DNA of 64,000 nucleotides from Sphingomonas jeddahensis (GCF_001981525.1 NZ_MPSB01000008.1:62001-126000); one strand, 5' to 3'; numbered from the stretch's first letter, positions 1 through 9,072 are shown. Notes: generated by a model not told the origin, from the sequence alone. A program made the numbers and translations.

Positions 1-593
1 GGCGGCACCAGCACGATCGACAGCGCCACTTTGGCAATCATCTGTCCGACCATCAGTTCGCCGATCGGGAACACGCCATAAAAGGCGATCGTCACGAACA
101 GCAACGTATCCACCACCTGCGACAGCACGCTGGCGATCGCTGCACGCAGCCACAGCAGCCGCCCGCCCTCGCGCCCCTTCAGCGCCGCGAAGATCGTTAC
201 GTTGAGCGTCTGCGACGTGCCGTAAGCGACAATCCCGCCCATCCAGATGCGCGGCGTGCCCGTCATCATCAGGTCGAACGCGGCCAGCCGCTCCGGCTCC
301 ATGGCGGACGATGCCGGCACCGCAAGTACCACCAGCGTCAGCAGCAGCGAGACAATCAGCGGAACAAAGCCGATCTGCACCAGCCGATTCGCGACATGCC
401 GACCATGCAGTTCCGCAATCGCGCTGGACGTGACGACCAGCAGCAGAAAGGCGAAGATCCCCGCCTCCACCGCCAGCGGCCCGAGCGCGACCTGCTTGTT
501 GCCGAGCACCCCGGCGATGCACACCATGCCCCCGTAAAAAATCGAGAAGGCGAAGAGCGAGCGCGCGATCGGCGCGGGAGCGCGTGATTCCAT
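1..593 (-). CDS. yhhQ: Queuosine precursor transporter (YhhQ/DUF165 family), 3' end cut by window edge
   Basis: An inner-membrane carrier that imports deazaguanine precursors (preQ0/preQ1) for queuosine tRNA modification. Translating the minus strand from the ATG at 593 gives about 197 residues without a stop: MESRAPAPIARSL, then several hydrophobic helices, with family-like stretches VLGNKQVALG, AELHGRHVANRLVQIGF, YGTSQTLNVTIFAALKGR and SQVVDTLLFVTIAFYG. The family is about 210-220 residues, so only the C-terminal end is missing. It stands alone; the queuosine enzyme queF lies about 52 kb away. Substrate is inferred from family. Confidence 0.85.
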   Translation of the reverse strand, partial: MESRAPAPIARSLFAFSIFYGGMVCIAGVLGNKQVALGPLAVEAGIFAFLLLVVTSSAIAELHGRHVANRLVQIGFVPLIVSLLLTLVVLAVPASSAMEPERLAAFDLMMTGTPRIWMGGIVAYGTSQTLNVTIFAALKGREGGRLLWLRAAIASVLSQVVDTLLFVTIAFYGVFPIGELMVGQMIAKVALSIVLVP

Positions 594-664
594 CCGCTTG
601 CCGGTACATCGCGCGTGCGCAAGGGGAAAGCCGGATGTTGGCCGTGCATCATCCCACTCGAACC

Positions 665-770
665 GTCATCCCGGCCTTGAGCCGGGATCCAAGGCTCCGC
701 GAGCGCCATGGCTCGATCCAAAGGACAGCGTTCGTGGCGTGATGGATCCCGGCTCAAGGCCGGTATGACG
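665..770. repeat. Intergenic palindromic repeat, type B
   Basis: Two hairpins facing each other. The left half reads GTCATCCCGGCCTTGAGCC and the right half ends with the reverse complement (GGCTCAAGGCCGG, then TATGACG). It lies in the gap between the divergent yhhQ and nucleoside transporter genes; the rest of this roughly 290-bp gap shows nothing else clear. It belongs to a family seen at eight or more places in the window. Confidence 0.8.
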
Positions 771-886
771 CTGGATGATGAGGACGGCCGCAACCATCCA
801 CTGTCCCGCTTGTCGAACAGCCGCCGCCTTCCCTATGAAGGCACACGGAAAAAACATCCGGCGGCAAGCTCCGCCCGTAGCGGGAA

Positions 887-2230
887 GTGTCGCAGTTGAG
901 CCGTTTTCTCATCGGCATCGCCGGTATCATCGTGATCCTCGCGCTGGCGGTGGCGCTATCCACCGATCGCCGCGCGATCCGGCCGCGAGTGGTGCTCAGT
1001 GCCTTTGCGCTTCAGGTCGGCATCGCGGTGCTCGTCCTTTACGTCGATTTCGGCAAGCGCATCCTCTCGGGCATGTCCGCCGGCGTGTCGCACCTGCTTG
1101 GTTATGCCAAGGCGGGGGTGGATTTCCTGTTCGGCCCGCTCGCGTCACCTGAGATCGGCGGCAACAGCTTTGCCATCGCCGCTTTGCCGGTGATCATCTT
1201 CTTCGCCAGCCTGGTCTCGATCCTTTATTATCTCGGCGTGATGCAGTTGATCGTCCGCTGGCTGGGCGGCGCGATCGAAAAGGTGATCGGCGTATCCAAG
1301 GTCGAGAGCCTGTGCGCCGCCGCCAACGTGTTCGTCGGACAGAGCGAATCGCCTTTGGTGATCCGCCCCTATCTGGCCGGGCTCACCCCGCCGCAGCTGT
1401 TCACGGTGATGACCAGCGGCATGGCGGGCGTGGCCGGCACCATCCTTGCAGCTTATGCCTCGATGGGCATCCGCATCGACTATCTGCTCGCGGCCAGCTT
1501 CATGGCGGCGCCGGGCGGCATCCTGATGGCGAAGATCATCATGCCGGATCGGACCGTGCCGCCCGAAGGCGAACTGCCGCTCGGCGACCTGCCCGACCCC
1601 GACCGCGAGATCGAAGTGTCGGAAGCCCGGATCGCCGGGGCGAGCATCGCCGCCTTGCCGAACGAACTCACCCCCGGCGAGCCGATGCCGCAAGCGACGC
1701 ATGACGAGGAAAAGCCCGCAAACCTGATCATGGCGGCGGCGCAAGGCGCGCAGACCGGCGTGCGGCTGGCGGTCGCGGTCGGCGCGATGGTGCTGGCGTT
1801 CGTCGCGCTGGTCGCGCTCGCCAACGGCCTGCTCGGCGCGTTCGGCGGGCTGTTCGGCCGGCCCGACCTCAGCTTTCAGATGCTGCTCGGCTATGTCTTT
1901 GCGCCGGTGATGTTCCTCATCAACGTGCCCTGGGACGAAGCGCTGCGTGCGGGCGGGCTGTTCGGCCAGAAGATCGTCCTGAACGAGTTCGTCGCCTATA
2001 TCGATCTCGGCCGACAGGCGGATGTGCTGTCGCCGCGCACGGTCGCGATCGTGACCTTCGCGCTGTGCGGCTTTGCCAATTTCTCGTCCATCGCGATCCA
2101 GATGGCGGTGACCGGCAACCTCGCCCCCAACCAGCGCCCGATGATCGCCAAGCTCGGCATCCGCGCGCTGCTGGCGGGTAGCCTGGCGAACCTCATGTCG
2201 GCGGCGTTGGCGGGGCTGCTGATCGTTTGA
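887..2230 (+). CDS. Concentrative nucleoside transporter (CNT/NupC family)
   Basis: Imports nucleosides in symport with H+ or Na+ across the inner membrane. The 447-residue protein has a hydrophobic N-terminal helix, the gate-like stretch PVIIFFASLVSILYYLGV, the family signature VFVGQSESPLVIRPY with GMAGVAGTILAAY, a hydrophilic loop of about 60 residues near residues 220-285, and C-terminal helices with NEFVAY and ALCGFANFSSIAIQ. The start is GTG at 887 behind the purine-rich GCGGGAAG; a TTG three codons on is possible. Monocistronic and flanked by repeats. Confidence 0.93.
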   Translation: MSQLSRFLIGIAGIIVILALAVALSTDRRAIRPRVVLSAFALQVGIAVLVLYVDFGKRILSGMSAGVSHLLGYAKAGVDFLFGPLASPEIGGNSFAIAALPVIIFFASLVSILYYLGVMQLIVRWLGGAIEKVIGVSKVESLCAAANVFVGQSESPLVIRPYLAGLTPPQLFTVMTSGMAGVAGTILAAYASMGIRIDYLLAASFMAAPGGILMAKIIMPDRTVPPEGELPLGDLPDPDREIEVSEARIAGASIAALPNELTPGEPMPQATHDEEKPANLIMAAAQGAQTGVRLAVAVGAMVLAFVALVALANGLLGAFGGLFGRPDLSFQMLLGYVFAPVMFLINVPWDEALRAGGLFGQKIVLNEFVAYIDLGRQADVLSPRTVAIVTFALCGFANFSSIAIQMAVTGNLAPNQRPMIAKLGIRALLAGSLANLMSAALAGLLIV

Positions 2231-2282
2231 ACAGGCGCGGGCGCCGCAAGTCGCGCGACCTCGCCAACCGCTGCAACCTTCC

Positions 2283-2372
2283 GTCACCCTGAACTTGTTT
2301 GGGGGTCCACCGCTCCGCAAGCCCAGCCACCGCTGGTGGCGCGATGGATGCTGAAACAAGTTCAGCATGGCG
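2283..2372. repeat. Intergenic palindromic repeat, type A
   Basis: Starts GTCACCCTGAACTTGTTT and ends GCTGAAACAAGTTCAGCATG, with a variable centre. It matches three other copies, near 14.3, 27.4 and 43.9 kb. It lies just after the nucleoside transporter gene; the remainder of the gap to 2655 shows no gene I can support. Confidence 0.8.
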
Positions 2373-2655
2373 GCTGCGTGGCACGACTGCTTACGCCCAA
2401 GGTCAGCCATGCAGTGGATCGGTACAGCGTTCCAGAACCCGCCATGCGGGCCTATCCCGGCCGTCTCTTTCACATTGAACGGCCGAGCTTAGCACGGAGC
2501 CGCAGATTGGCGGAGGACGCTAAACAATGGCGCCAAGCGCCCGGCTTTCGAGCTCTCTTAGAGACTGCCCCGCTGCTAGATCCATTGGCACGGATGTTGC
2601 TTCCTTTGATTTGTCGTCGGGGAGAACGTCTCGACCGAGTCAAAGGGGGGCATCG

Positions 2656-3606
2656 TTGAACAAATATCATAGCGCCGGGAGCGGCATCGCATTGGGTGAC
2701 CGCCGCGTTCTACAGTCCGGCCGTCTGCGCTGGCTGCGCAGCTTGGCCTGGATGGTCGGTCTCTTCGCCCTAGTCCTACTTGCTATCGGGCCGGGGATGA
2801 CAATGGTGCGTCACATCTTACCGACCGGAACGCCGCAACTCGCATTCCTTGCTAATGTGATCAGCGGCGCGATCGCCGTGATTGTATATGCCCTGATGGT
2901 CCGTCTCGGAGAAGATCGTCACCCGGACGAACTGGCCATCAAGGTAGCGCCCGCGCAGCTCACGGCAGGGCTGACCTTGGGCGCAGCCATGTTCGGGACG
3001 GTTATGGCGATCCTGATGACCTTCAATCTCTACACGGTCGATTGGCTTGGTCCTGCGCCGGCATGGCGTGCAGGAGGACACGCCATCCAGGCGGCGCTGA
3101 TCGAAGAAACGCTCGTTCGCGCTATCCTTTTCCGGTTACTGTGGCGGGCATTCGGCCCAGTGCTCGCATTCAGCGGGTCAGCGGCGGTATTTGGCGTGAG
3201 CCACATCTTCAATCCGGGCGCGACCATCGTGAGCGTGCTGTGCATCGCGCTTGAAGCGGGGATCATGCTTGGTGCGCTTTACGCGCTGACGGGGCGTCTG
3301 TGGGTTTCGATCGGCGTTCATGCCGCGTGGAATTTTACGCAGGGGTACGTGTTTGGTGCTGCGGTCTCGGGCCGGGATGCCGGACCGGCGCTGGCGCATA
3401 GCATAGCGCGGCCGGATGCCAGCGTCCTTCTGACTGGCGGAAGCTTTGGACCGGAGGCATCTCTCCCAGCATTGCTTGTCTGCGCTAGTATCGGCATCGG
3501 TACGTTGTGGCTGGCGTGGAAGCGTCACCGCCTTGAGATCGCGACCGGCTCCATCTCGGATGGGCGTATGGGGTCGGAAGCGGCGCCCACGGTAGCCGCC
3601 GCCTGA
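2656..3606 (+). CDS. CPBP family intramembrane glutamic endopeptidase
   Basis: A multi-pass membrane protein of the CPBP (CAAX/bacteriocin-processing, Rce1-like) family. Its motifs are in order: EETLVRAILFRLLWR (the EExxxR motif) near residue 150, SHIFNPG with the second-motif histidine, and HAAWNFTQG with the third His/Asn motif. The frame is open back to 2527, but TTG at 2656 has a strong AAAGGGGGG six bases upstream, giving 316 residues, so I chose it. The gene is visibly lower in GC than its neighbours and uses codons such as TTA and CTA that are rare around it. Substrate unknown. Confidence 0.8.
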   Translation: MNKYHSAGSGIALGDRRVLQSGRLRWLRSLAWMVGLFALVLLAIGPGMTMVRHILPTGTPQLAFLANVISGAIAVIVYALMVRLGEDRHPDELAIKVAPAQLTAGLTLGAAMFGTVMAILMTFNLYTVDWLGPAPAWRAGGHAIQAALIEETLVRAILFRLLWRAFGPVLAFSGSAAVFGVSHIFNPGATIVSVLCIALEAGIMLGALYALTGRLWVSIGVHAAWNFTQGYVFGAAVSGRDAGPALAHSIARPDASVLLTGGSFGPEASLPALLVCASIGIGTLWLAWKRHRLEIATGSISDGRMGSEAAPTVAAA

Positions 3607-3744
3607 ATGCGTGAGCGGATCATCGGCTTTGGCTTGCCAAACTTACCGTCTTATCCGGACGGCAGCTATCATCGGCTGCCGTCCAAAGCCGACGGTCGGC
3701 TATCCACCCATTTCCGGCCGCCCCCCCTGCCAGCGCTCCCCTCA

Positions 3745-4518
3745 CTATCCCCGCCGCATTCGCTTGCGCACCGTGCCCGGCATCCAGCGCGACGCGAAGG
3801 CCAGCCGTCGCGCGGTCTTGCCAACCAGCGTGTGCAGCCGATCGCCATGCACGGCGGCCCATGCCGCCTCGGCGACCGTCTCGACGGGCGTGAACTCCAG
3901 CCCCGCCTCGACCACCGTTTCGCGCACGCTGCGGTTCGATCCGCCCACGGCCGCGGTCAGCAGCGGCGTGTCGATGAACCCGGGCATCAGGCTGCGCACC
4001 CGAATGCCGTCCGCCGCCCATTCGCCGTCGAGCGCCTCGGTGAGGCCGCGCACCGCGAACTTGGTTGCCGAATAAATTGCCGCCCCCGCCGTGCCGTAGA
4101 TCCCGGCGGCCGACGCGGTGTTGAGCAGGCACGATCCGGGCGTGGCAGCGAGATACGGATGCGCCAGCCGCGCGCCGTACAGCACGCCCTTGAAGTTCAC
4201 ATCCACCGCCCGGTCGAGATCGTCGAGCGAGGCCGCGCCGAATGGCCCGCCCACCGCGACGCCGGCGTTGTTGAACAACACGTCCAGCCGCCTGCCGCTC
4301 GCCCCCGTGAACTCCGCGAGCACTTCCTCCCAATCCTCGGGCGAGCGCACGTCCATGACATGGCGGCTGGTGCGATCAGCCGGCAGCGTCGCCGCCGTGT
4401 CGAGCAGCGCGGCGGGATCTCGATCGGCGAGCCCTACGCGCCAGCCGCGCGCGGAAAATAGCTGCGCCACTGCGCGCCCGATGCCCGAACCACCGCCGGT
4501 GATCAGGATCGCCTTCAT
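3745..4518 (-). CDS. Short-chain dehydrogenase/reductase (SDR)
   Basis: A classical cytoplasmic NAD(P)-dependent SDR of 257 residues. The Rossmann glycine motif is TGGGSGIG at residues 7-14, the structural motif is NNAG, and the active site is S-x(n)-YSATK (catalytic Ser in NTASAAG, then Tyr and Lys); SLMPGFIDTPL is the usual PG motif. The start at 4518 (MKAILITGG) is preceded by GAGGGG; an upstream in-frame ATG would add 15 unconserved residues. About 140 bases separate it from the quinone oxidoreductase on the same strand. Substrate cannot be told from sequence. Confidence 0.88.
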   Translation of the reverse strand: MKAILITGGGSGIGRAVAQLFSARGWRVGLADRDPAALLDTAATLPADRTSRHVMDVRSPEDWEEVLAEFTGASGRRLDVLFNNAGVAVGGPFGAASLDDLDRAVDVNFKGVLYGARLAHPYLAATPGSCLLNTASAAGIYGTAGAAIYSATKFAVRGLTEALDGEWAADGIRVRSLMPGFIDTPLLTAAVGGSNRSVRETVVEAGLEFTPVETVAEAAWAAVHGDRLHTLVGKTARRLAFASRWMPGTVRKRMRRG

Positions 4519-4660
4519 TGTCTGCCCCTCGCCTCTGCCCTTGCGCTCAACCTTCGGCGGCATCTCGCGTCCCCGCGCGATGCCAGCGGAACCACCCCGG
4601 GGCCGCAGCGTCTGCCGCCTCGGACGCGCCCTTCGACAAGCCCGAGGCGGACGGCGCGGA

Positions 4661-5662
4661 TCACCCCATCGTCAGCACGATCTTCCCTACGTGATCGCCG
4701 GCCTCCATCCGCCGGTGCGCTTCCGCAGCCTCGGCCAGCGGGAAGGTCTTGTCGATCACGGGCTTCAGCCGCCCGGCCTCCACATGCGGCCACACCGTGC
4801 GCGCCAGTTCGTCGGCCACCATTGCCTTGAAGCTGGTGTCGCGCGCGCGCAGCGTCGATCCGGTCAGCGTCAGGCGGCGCATCATCAGCGCGAAGATCGG
4901 GATCGTCGCGGTCGGCCCGCCCTGCACCGCGATCGAGACGTGGCGGCCGTCCTCCGCCAGGCATTTGAGATTGCGCGCGACATAATCACCGCCGACCATG
5001 TCGAGCACCGCGGCAACGCCCTTGCCGCCGGTGATCTCCTTCACCCGCTCGACGAAATCCTCGGTCTTGTAGTTGATCGCATGGTCGGCGCCGAGCGCCT
5101 TGGCCGCGGCGACCTTCTCGTCCGATCCCGCCGTCACGATGATCGTCACGCCAAAGATGTTGCACAGCGAGATCGCCATCGTGCCGATGCCGCTGGTGCC
5201 GCCATGCACCAGCACGGTATCGCCTTCCATCGCAAAGGCGCGCTCGAACAGGTTCGTCCACACGGTGAACAGCGTTTCGGGGATCGCCGCGGCCTCGACC
5301 ATCGAGAGCAATTCGGGCACCGGCAGGCACTGGCCTGCGGGCGCCGCCACATATTCGGCATAGCCGCCGCCCGCCACCAGCGCGCAGACCGGCTGGCCCA
5401 CCATCAACTGATCGACGCCCTCGCCCAGCGCCACGACCTCACCCGACACCTCAAGGCCATAGATGGTCGGCGCGCCCGGCGGCGGCGGATAGGCACCCTT
5501 GCGCTGCATCACGTCGGGCCGGTTGACGCCGGCGGCGGCAACGCGGATCAGCACCTCGCCGGGCTGGAGCTGCGGCACCGGGCGCTCGACCAGGACCAGC
5601 ACTTCCGGGCCACCCGGCGCTTCGGGATCGATCGCCTGCATCGTTGCCGGAATGTCGCTCAC
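4661..5662 (-). CDS. NAD(P)H quinone oxidoreductase, PIG3/QOR type (zinc-free MDR)
   Basis: A medium-chain dehydrogenase/reductase lacking the zinc ligands, like quinone oxidoreductases of the PIG3 group. The N-terminal GroES-like fold includes GVNRPDVMQRKGAYPPPPG, and the NADPH site is VLVHGGTSGIGTMAI. The C-terminal segment AEAAEAHRRMEAGDHVGKIVL is typical of the family. I prefer GTG at 5662 because AAGGGGG lies just upstream; ATG at 5680 has no ribosome site. Length is about 333 residues. It presumably reduces quinones one electron at a time, which is family knowledge only. Confidence 0.88.
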   Translation of the reverse strand: MSDIPATMQAIDPEAPGGPEVLVLVERPVPQLQPGEVLIRVAAAGVNRPDVMQRKGAYPPPPGAPTIYGLEVSGEVVALGEGVDQLMVGQPVCALVAGGGYAEYVAAPAGQCLPVPELLSMVEAAAIPETLFTVWTNLFERAFAMEGDTVLVHGGTSGIGTMAISLCNIFGVTIIVTAGSDEKVAAAKALGADHAINYKTEDFVERVKEITGGKGVAAVLDMVGGDYVARNLKCLAEDGRHVSIAVQGGPTATIPIFALMMRRLTLTGSTLRARDTSFKAMVADELARTVWPHVEAGRLKPVIDKTFPLAEAAEAHRRMEAGDHVGKIVLTMG

Positions 5663-5731
5663 TATCGCCCCCTTAACCATGCCCGCGCGGCCTTATTGAC
5701 TTCGTAACCTCAAGGGTCAACGATACAGGCC

Positions 5732-5929
5732 ATGGATCTGGACGATATCCTCGGGTCCCGGCCCGACGATCCGCTGAGCGTGCTGCTGCGCGAGGATCTC
5801 GATCGCCTCTCGGTGGCGGAGCTGGAGGCGCGGATCACCGCGCTGGAGGGCGAGATCGCCCGCAGCCGCAAGAAGATCGATCATGCGGTGAATCATCGCA
5901 ACGTCGCGGACGCGCTGTTCAAACGATGA
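5732..5929 (+). CDS. DUF1192 family small protein
   Basis: A 65-residue acidic, soluble protein matching the alphaproteobacterial DUF1192 family (MDLDDILGSRPDDPLSVLLREDLDRLS). The second half (ELEARITALEGEIARSRKKI) is a short coiled coil. It is divergent from the quinone oxidoreductase gene with about 70 bases between starts. Function is unknown for the family; oligomerisation through the coiled coil is an inference. Confidence 0.8.
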   Translation: MDLDDILGSRPDDPLSVLLREDLDRLSVAELEARITALEGEIARSRKKIDHAVNHRNVADALFKR

Positions 5930-6105
5930 TGCTCGCCGCATCGGCCGCGCGCCACGCGACATGCCGATGCGGGGCTCCGATGGACTTGCCCTCAACACTG
6001 ACGGGCGCGCTTCTTGATGCGGCCCGCCCCAATCACGACATTGTAGCAAAGGGCCAGGCGCCTGCCCCCAAGGCGTCACTCCATGGCCCCCTAGGAGTAC
6101 CCTGA

Positions 6106-8427
6106 ATGCCATCCTTTGCCAGCGCTCTCGAGACCACGCTGCACAAGGCGCTCGAGGCCGCGTCGTCCCGGCGCCACGAATATGCCACGCTTGAACATCT
6201 GCTGTTCGCGCTCGTCGATGACGAGCATGCCAGCCAGGTGATGACGGCGTGCGGCGTCGATCTCGGCGAGATCAAGACCACCGTCGCGCATTATCTCGAT
6301 ACCGAGCTGGGCGCGCTCAAGGTCGATCAGCAGACCGACCCCTCGCCCACCAGCGGCTTCCAGCGCGTCGTCCAGCGCGCAATCCTGCACGTCCAATCGT
6401 CCGGCCGCGATGAAGTGACCGGCGCGAACGTGCTCGTCGCGCTGTTCTCCGAGCGGGAAAGCTACGCCGTTTACTTCCTCCAGCAGCAGGACATGAGCCG
6501 GCTGGATGCGGTGAGCTTCATCAGCCACGGCGTCGGCAAGGGCGTGTCCACGCCTGAAACCGCGGCCAGCCCCAAGGGCGCCGAGGACAAGGAAGAGAAG
6601 AAGCCGGCGGAGAAGGGCGCCAAGGGCGAGAGCGCGCTTAAGCAATTCACCGTCGATCTCAACGAGAAGGCGAAGAACGGCAAGGTCGATCCGCTGATCG
6701 GCCGCGGCCCCGAGGTCGATCGCACGGTGCAGATCCTGTGCCGCCGGTCGAAGAACAACCCGCTCTATGTCGGCGATCCCGGCGTCGGCAAGACCGCCAT
6801 CGCCGAAGGGCTCGCGCGCAAGATCGTCGAGGGCGACGTGCCCGACGTGCTCAAGCCGGCCGTCATCTACTCGCTCGACATGGGCGCGCTGCTGGCCGGC
6901 ACGCGTTATCGCGGTGACTTCGAGGAGCGGCTGAAGCAAGTCGTCAACGAGCTGGAGAAGCTGCCAGACGCGGTGCTCTTCATTGATGAGATCCACACGG
7001 TAATTGGCGCTGGCGCTACGAGCGGCGGCGCGATGGACGCGTCCAATCTCCTCAAGCCAGCACTCTCGGGCGGCACGATCCGCTGCATCGGCTCGACCAC
7101 GTACAAGGAGTTCCGCAACCACTTCGAGAAGGATCGCGCCTTGCTGCGCCGGTTCCAGAAGATCGACGTCAACGAGCCGACGATCGAGGACACGATCAAG
7201 ATCCTCGCCGGGCTGCGCTCGGCGTTCGAGACGCATCATGACGTGAAGTACACGCCCGACGCGATCAAGTCGGCAGTGGAGCTCAGCGCGCGCTACATCA
7301 ATGACCGCAAATTGCCCGACAAGGCGATCGACGTGATCGACGAAGTCGGCGCGATGCAGATGCTGGTGGCGCCGTCCAAGCGCAAGAAGACGATCACGCC
7401 CAAGGAGATCGAGCAGGTCATCGCGACCATGGCGCGCATTCCACCGAAGAGCGTGTCGACCGACGACAAGAAAGTGCTCGAAACGCTCGACACCGATCTC
7501 AAGCGTGTCGTGTTCGGTCAGAACAAGGCGATCGAGAATCTGTCGTCGGCGATCAAGCTCAGCCGTGCGGGCCTGCGCGATCCGGAGAAGCCGATCGGCA
7601 ACTACCTCTTCACCGGCCCCACCGGCGTCGGCAAGACGGAAGTCGCCAAGCAGCTCGCGACGATCATGGGCATCCCGCTCCAGCGGTTCGACATGTCCGA
7701 GTATATGGAGCGCCACTCGGTGTCGCGGCTGATCGGTGCCCCCCCGGGCTATGTCGGGTTCGACCAGGGCGGTTTGCTGACAGACGCGGTCGACCAGAAT
7801 CCGCATTGCGTGCTGCTGCTGGACGAAATCGAGAAGGCGCATCCGGACCTGTTCAACATCCTGTTGCAGGTGATGGATAACGGCCGCCTGACCGACCAGC
7901 ACGGCAAGACGGTCGATTTCCGCAACGTCATCCTGATCATGACGACCAATGCGGGCGCAAGCGACATGGCGCGCGAGACGCTGGGCTTCGGCAATCTCTC
8001 CCGCGAGGGCGAGGACGAGCAGGCCGTGCAACGGCTGTTCACGCCGGAATTCCGCAACCGTCTCGATGCGATCGTGCCGTTCAGCTACCTGCCGACCGAA
8101 GTCGTTTCGCGAGTGGTGGACAAGTTCATCCTTCAGCTGGAGCTTCAGCTGGCGGACCGCGACGTCCACATCAAGCTGGACGACGAGGCGCGCCAGTGGC
8201 TCACCGCCAAGGGCTATGACAAGCTCTACGGTGCGCGCCCGATGGGCCGCCTGATCCAGGAGAAGATCAAGCAGCCGCTCGCCGAGGAACTGCTGTTCGG
8301 CAAGCTCGTCCACGGTGGCGAAGTCGTGGTGAAGCTGAAGGACAATGCGCTGGCGTTCGAAATCGTTGGCGCGGCGCCCAAGAAGCCCAAGCGCAAGGGC
8401 GGCAAGGCGAAGGTCGTCGCGGAGTGA
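6106..8427 (+). CDS. clpA: ATP-dependent Clp protease ATP-binding subunit ClpA
   Basis: The AAA+ unfoldase that feeds substrates into ClpP. At 773 residues it has the family's usual length. An N-terminal Clp_N domain (about 1-140) is followed by a charged linker rich in Lys/Glu near residues 155-180. D1 has Walker A GDPGVGKTAIAEG near residue 225 and Walker B VLFIDEIHT; D2 has Walker A GPTGVGKTEVAKQ near 504 and LLLDEIEKAH near 571. The LGF tripeptide in ARETLGFGN corresponds to the ClpP-docking loop. The adaptor gene clpS, often just upstream, is not there; the 176-base upstream gap shows no gene. Confidence 0.97.
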   Translation: MPSFASALETTLHKALEAASSRRHEYATLEHLLFALVDDEHASQVMTACGVDLGEIKTTVAHYLDTELGALKVDQQTDPSPTSGFQRVVQRAILHVQSSGRDEVTGANVLVALFSERESYAVYFLQQQDMSRLDAVSFISHGVGKGVSTPETAASPKGAEDKEEKKPAEKGAKGESALKQFTVDLNEKAKNGKVDPLIGRGPEVDRTVQILCRRSKNNPLYVGDPGVGKTAIAEGLARKIVEGDVPDVLKPAVIYSLDMGALLAGTRYRGDFEERLKQVVNELEKLPDAVLFIDEIHTVIGAGATSGGAMDASNLLKPALSGGTIRCIGSTTYKEFRNHFEKDRALLRRFQKIDVNEPTIEDTIKILAGLRSAFETHHDVKYTPDAIKSAVELSARYINDRKLPDKAIDVIDEVGAMQMLVAPSKRKKTITPKEIEQVIATMARIPPKSVSTDDKKVLETLDTDLKRVVFGQNKAIENLSSAIKLSRAGLRDPEKPIGNYLFTGPTGVGKTEVAKQLATIMGIPLQRFDMSEYMERHSVSRLIGAPPGYVGFDQGGLLTDAVDQNPHCVLLLDEIEKAHPDLFNILLQVMDNGRLTDQHGKTVDFRNVILIMTTNAGASDMARETLGFGNLSREGEDEQAVQRLFTPEFRNRLDAIVPFSYLPTEVVSRVVDKFILQLELQLADRDVHIKLDDEARQWLTAKGYDKLYGARPMGRLIQEKIKQPLAEELLFGKLVHGGEVVVKLKDNALAFEIVGAAPKKPKRKGGKAKVVAE

Positions 8428-8434
8428 TCGCGAG

Positions 8435-8470
8435 GGGCGCTGGTCTGTTGCGAGGCCGGCGCCCTTTTTC
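8435..8470 (+). terminator. Rho-independent terminator after clpA
   Basis: Arms GGGCGCTGG and CCGGCGCCC (nine pairs, one G-T) enclose a 12-base loop and are followed directly by TTTTTCTC, eight bases past the clpA stop. Confidence 0.7.
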
Positions 8471-8472
8471 TC

Positions 8473-8555
8473 GTCACCCCGGCCTTGTGCCGGGATCCCG
8501 CTTCTTCCTGACGCCGCGATAGGCAGCGGGACCCCGGATTAAGTCCGGGGTGACG
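8473..8555. repeat. Intergenic palindromic repeat, type B
   Basis: Starts GTCACCCCGGCCTTGTGCC and ends CCGGGGTGACG, with inner arms GGGATCCCGC and GCGGGACCCC. First of three consecutive copies filling the gap between clpA and the next gene. Confidence 0.8.
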
Positions 8556-8582
8556 GTGCTTAGGTGAGCGGATACCCGCTAC

Positions 8583-8688
8583 GTCATCCCGGCCTTGTGC
8601 CGGAACCCAACTATCCTCGGATGCTGCGTGACACGATGGACGTCAGCGCTCGCGGCGCCATAACCCCCGGCTCAAAGCCGACGTGACG
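8583..8688. repeat. Intergenic palindromic repeat, type B
   Basis: Starts GTCATCCCGGCCTTGTGCC; the right half is degenerate (CCCCCGGCTCAAAGCC, then GTGACG). Second of three consecutive copies. Confidence 0.7.
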
Positions 8689-8717
8689 TCGGTTATCGTG
8701 GAAAGTCAGCCGCATAC

Positions 8718-8812
8718 GTCATGCCGGGCTCGTCCCGGCATCCACCGTGCCGCCTCTCCTACGATCGTTGGATGAGCGAACGGCTGGATGCCGGGACAAG
8801 CCCGGCGTGACG
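8718..8812. repeat. Intergenic palindromic repeat, type B variant
   Basis: Starts GTCATGCCGGGCTCGTCC and ends GGGACAAGCCCGGCGTGACG. Same layout as the two preceding copies but with a diverged stem; a close match is found near 56.1 kb. Confidence 0.75.
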
Positions 8813-8841
8813 ATGATAATCTTAGGTGACTGGCGAGAAAC

Positions 8842-9072
8842 TCACCCCTGCGGGGCAGCCTTGCCCTTGCTCACCCACTGCGGCCCATTCGCACGGCAAG
8901 CCGCGCTGATCACCGGAAACGACAGGTCCGTATTGCGCGCCAGCGCGGCCGGCGCGGCGGCCTGGCATTGCTGCACGGTGGCATAGCGAACCGGCTCGAT
9001 GCGCGCCTCTGCGCAGCCCGACTGGTCGTCGCCGCAGCCCATGATCGCCAGCACGAAGAAAATCGGTTGCAT
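8842..9072 (-). CDS. Small cysteine-containing exported protein of unknown function
   Basis: A 76-residue protein starting MQPIFFVLAIMGCGDD: a short hydrophobic N-terminus ending in Cys, resembling a degenerate lipoprotein signal (IMGC rather than the usual LAGC). The mature part holds three more cysteines and the stretch YATVQQCQAAAPAALARNTDLSFPVISAAC. The ATG at 9072 follows GGAGGCGGGA, a strong ribosome site. It stands alone, divergent from the ABC transporter. I recognise the pattern as a conserved small sphingomonad protein, but no function is known to me. Confidence 0.6.
   Translation of the reverse strand: MQPIFFVLAIMGCGDDQSGCAEARIEPVRYATVQQCQAAAPAALARNTDLSFPVISAACRANGPQWVSKGKAAPQG

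Noticed and set aside
1145-2473. 442-codon minus-strand frame antisense to the nucleoside transporter
   Set aside because: His/Arg/Gln-rich low-complexity shadow of a clear transporter gene, typical of GC-rich DNA.
6091-8313. 740-codon minus-strand frame antisense to clpA
   Set aside because: Shadow of clpA; composition dominated by Arg, Leu and Asp with no recognisable domain.
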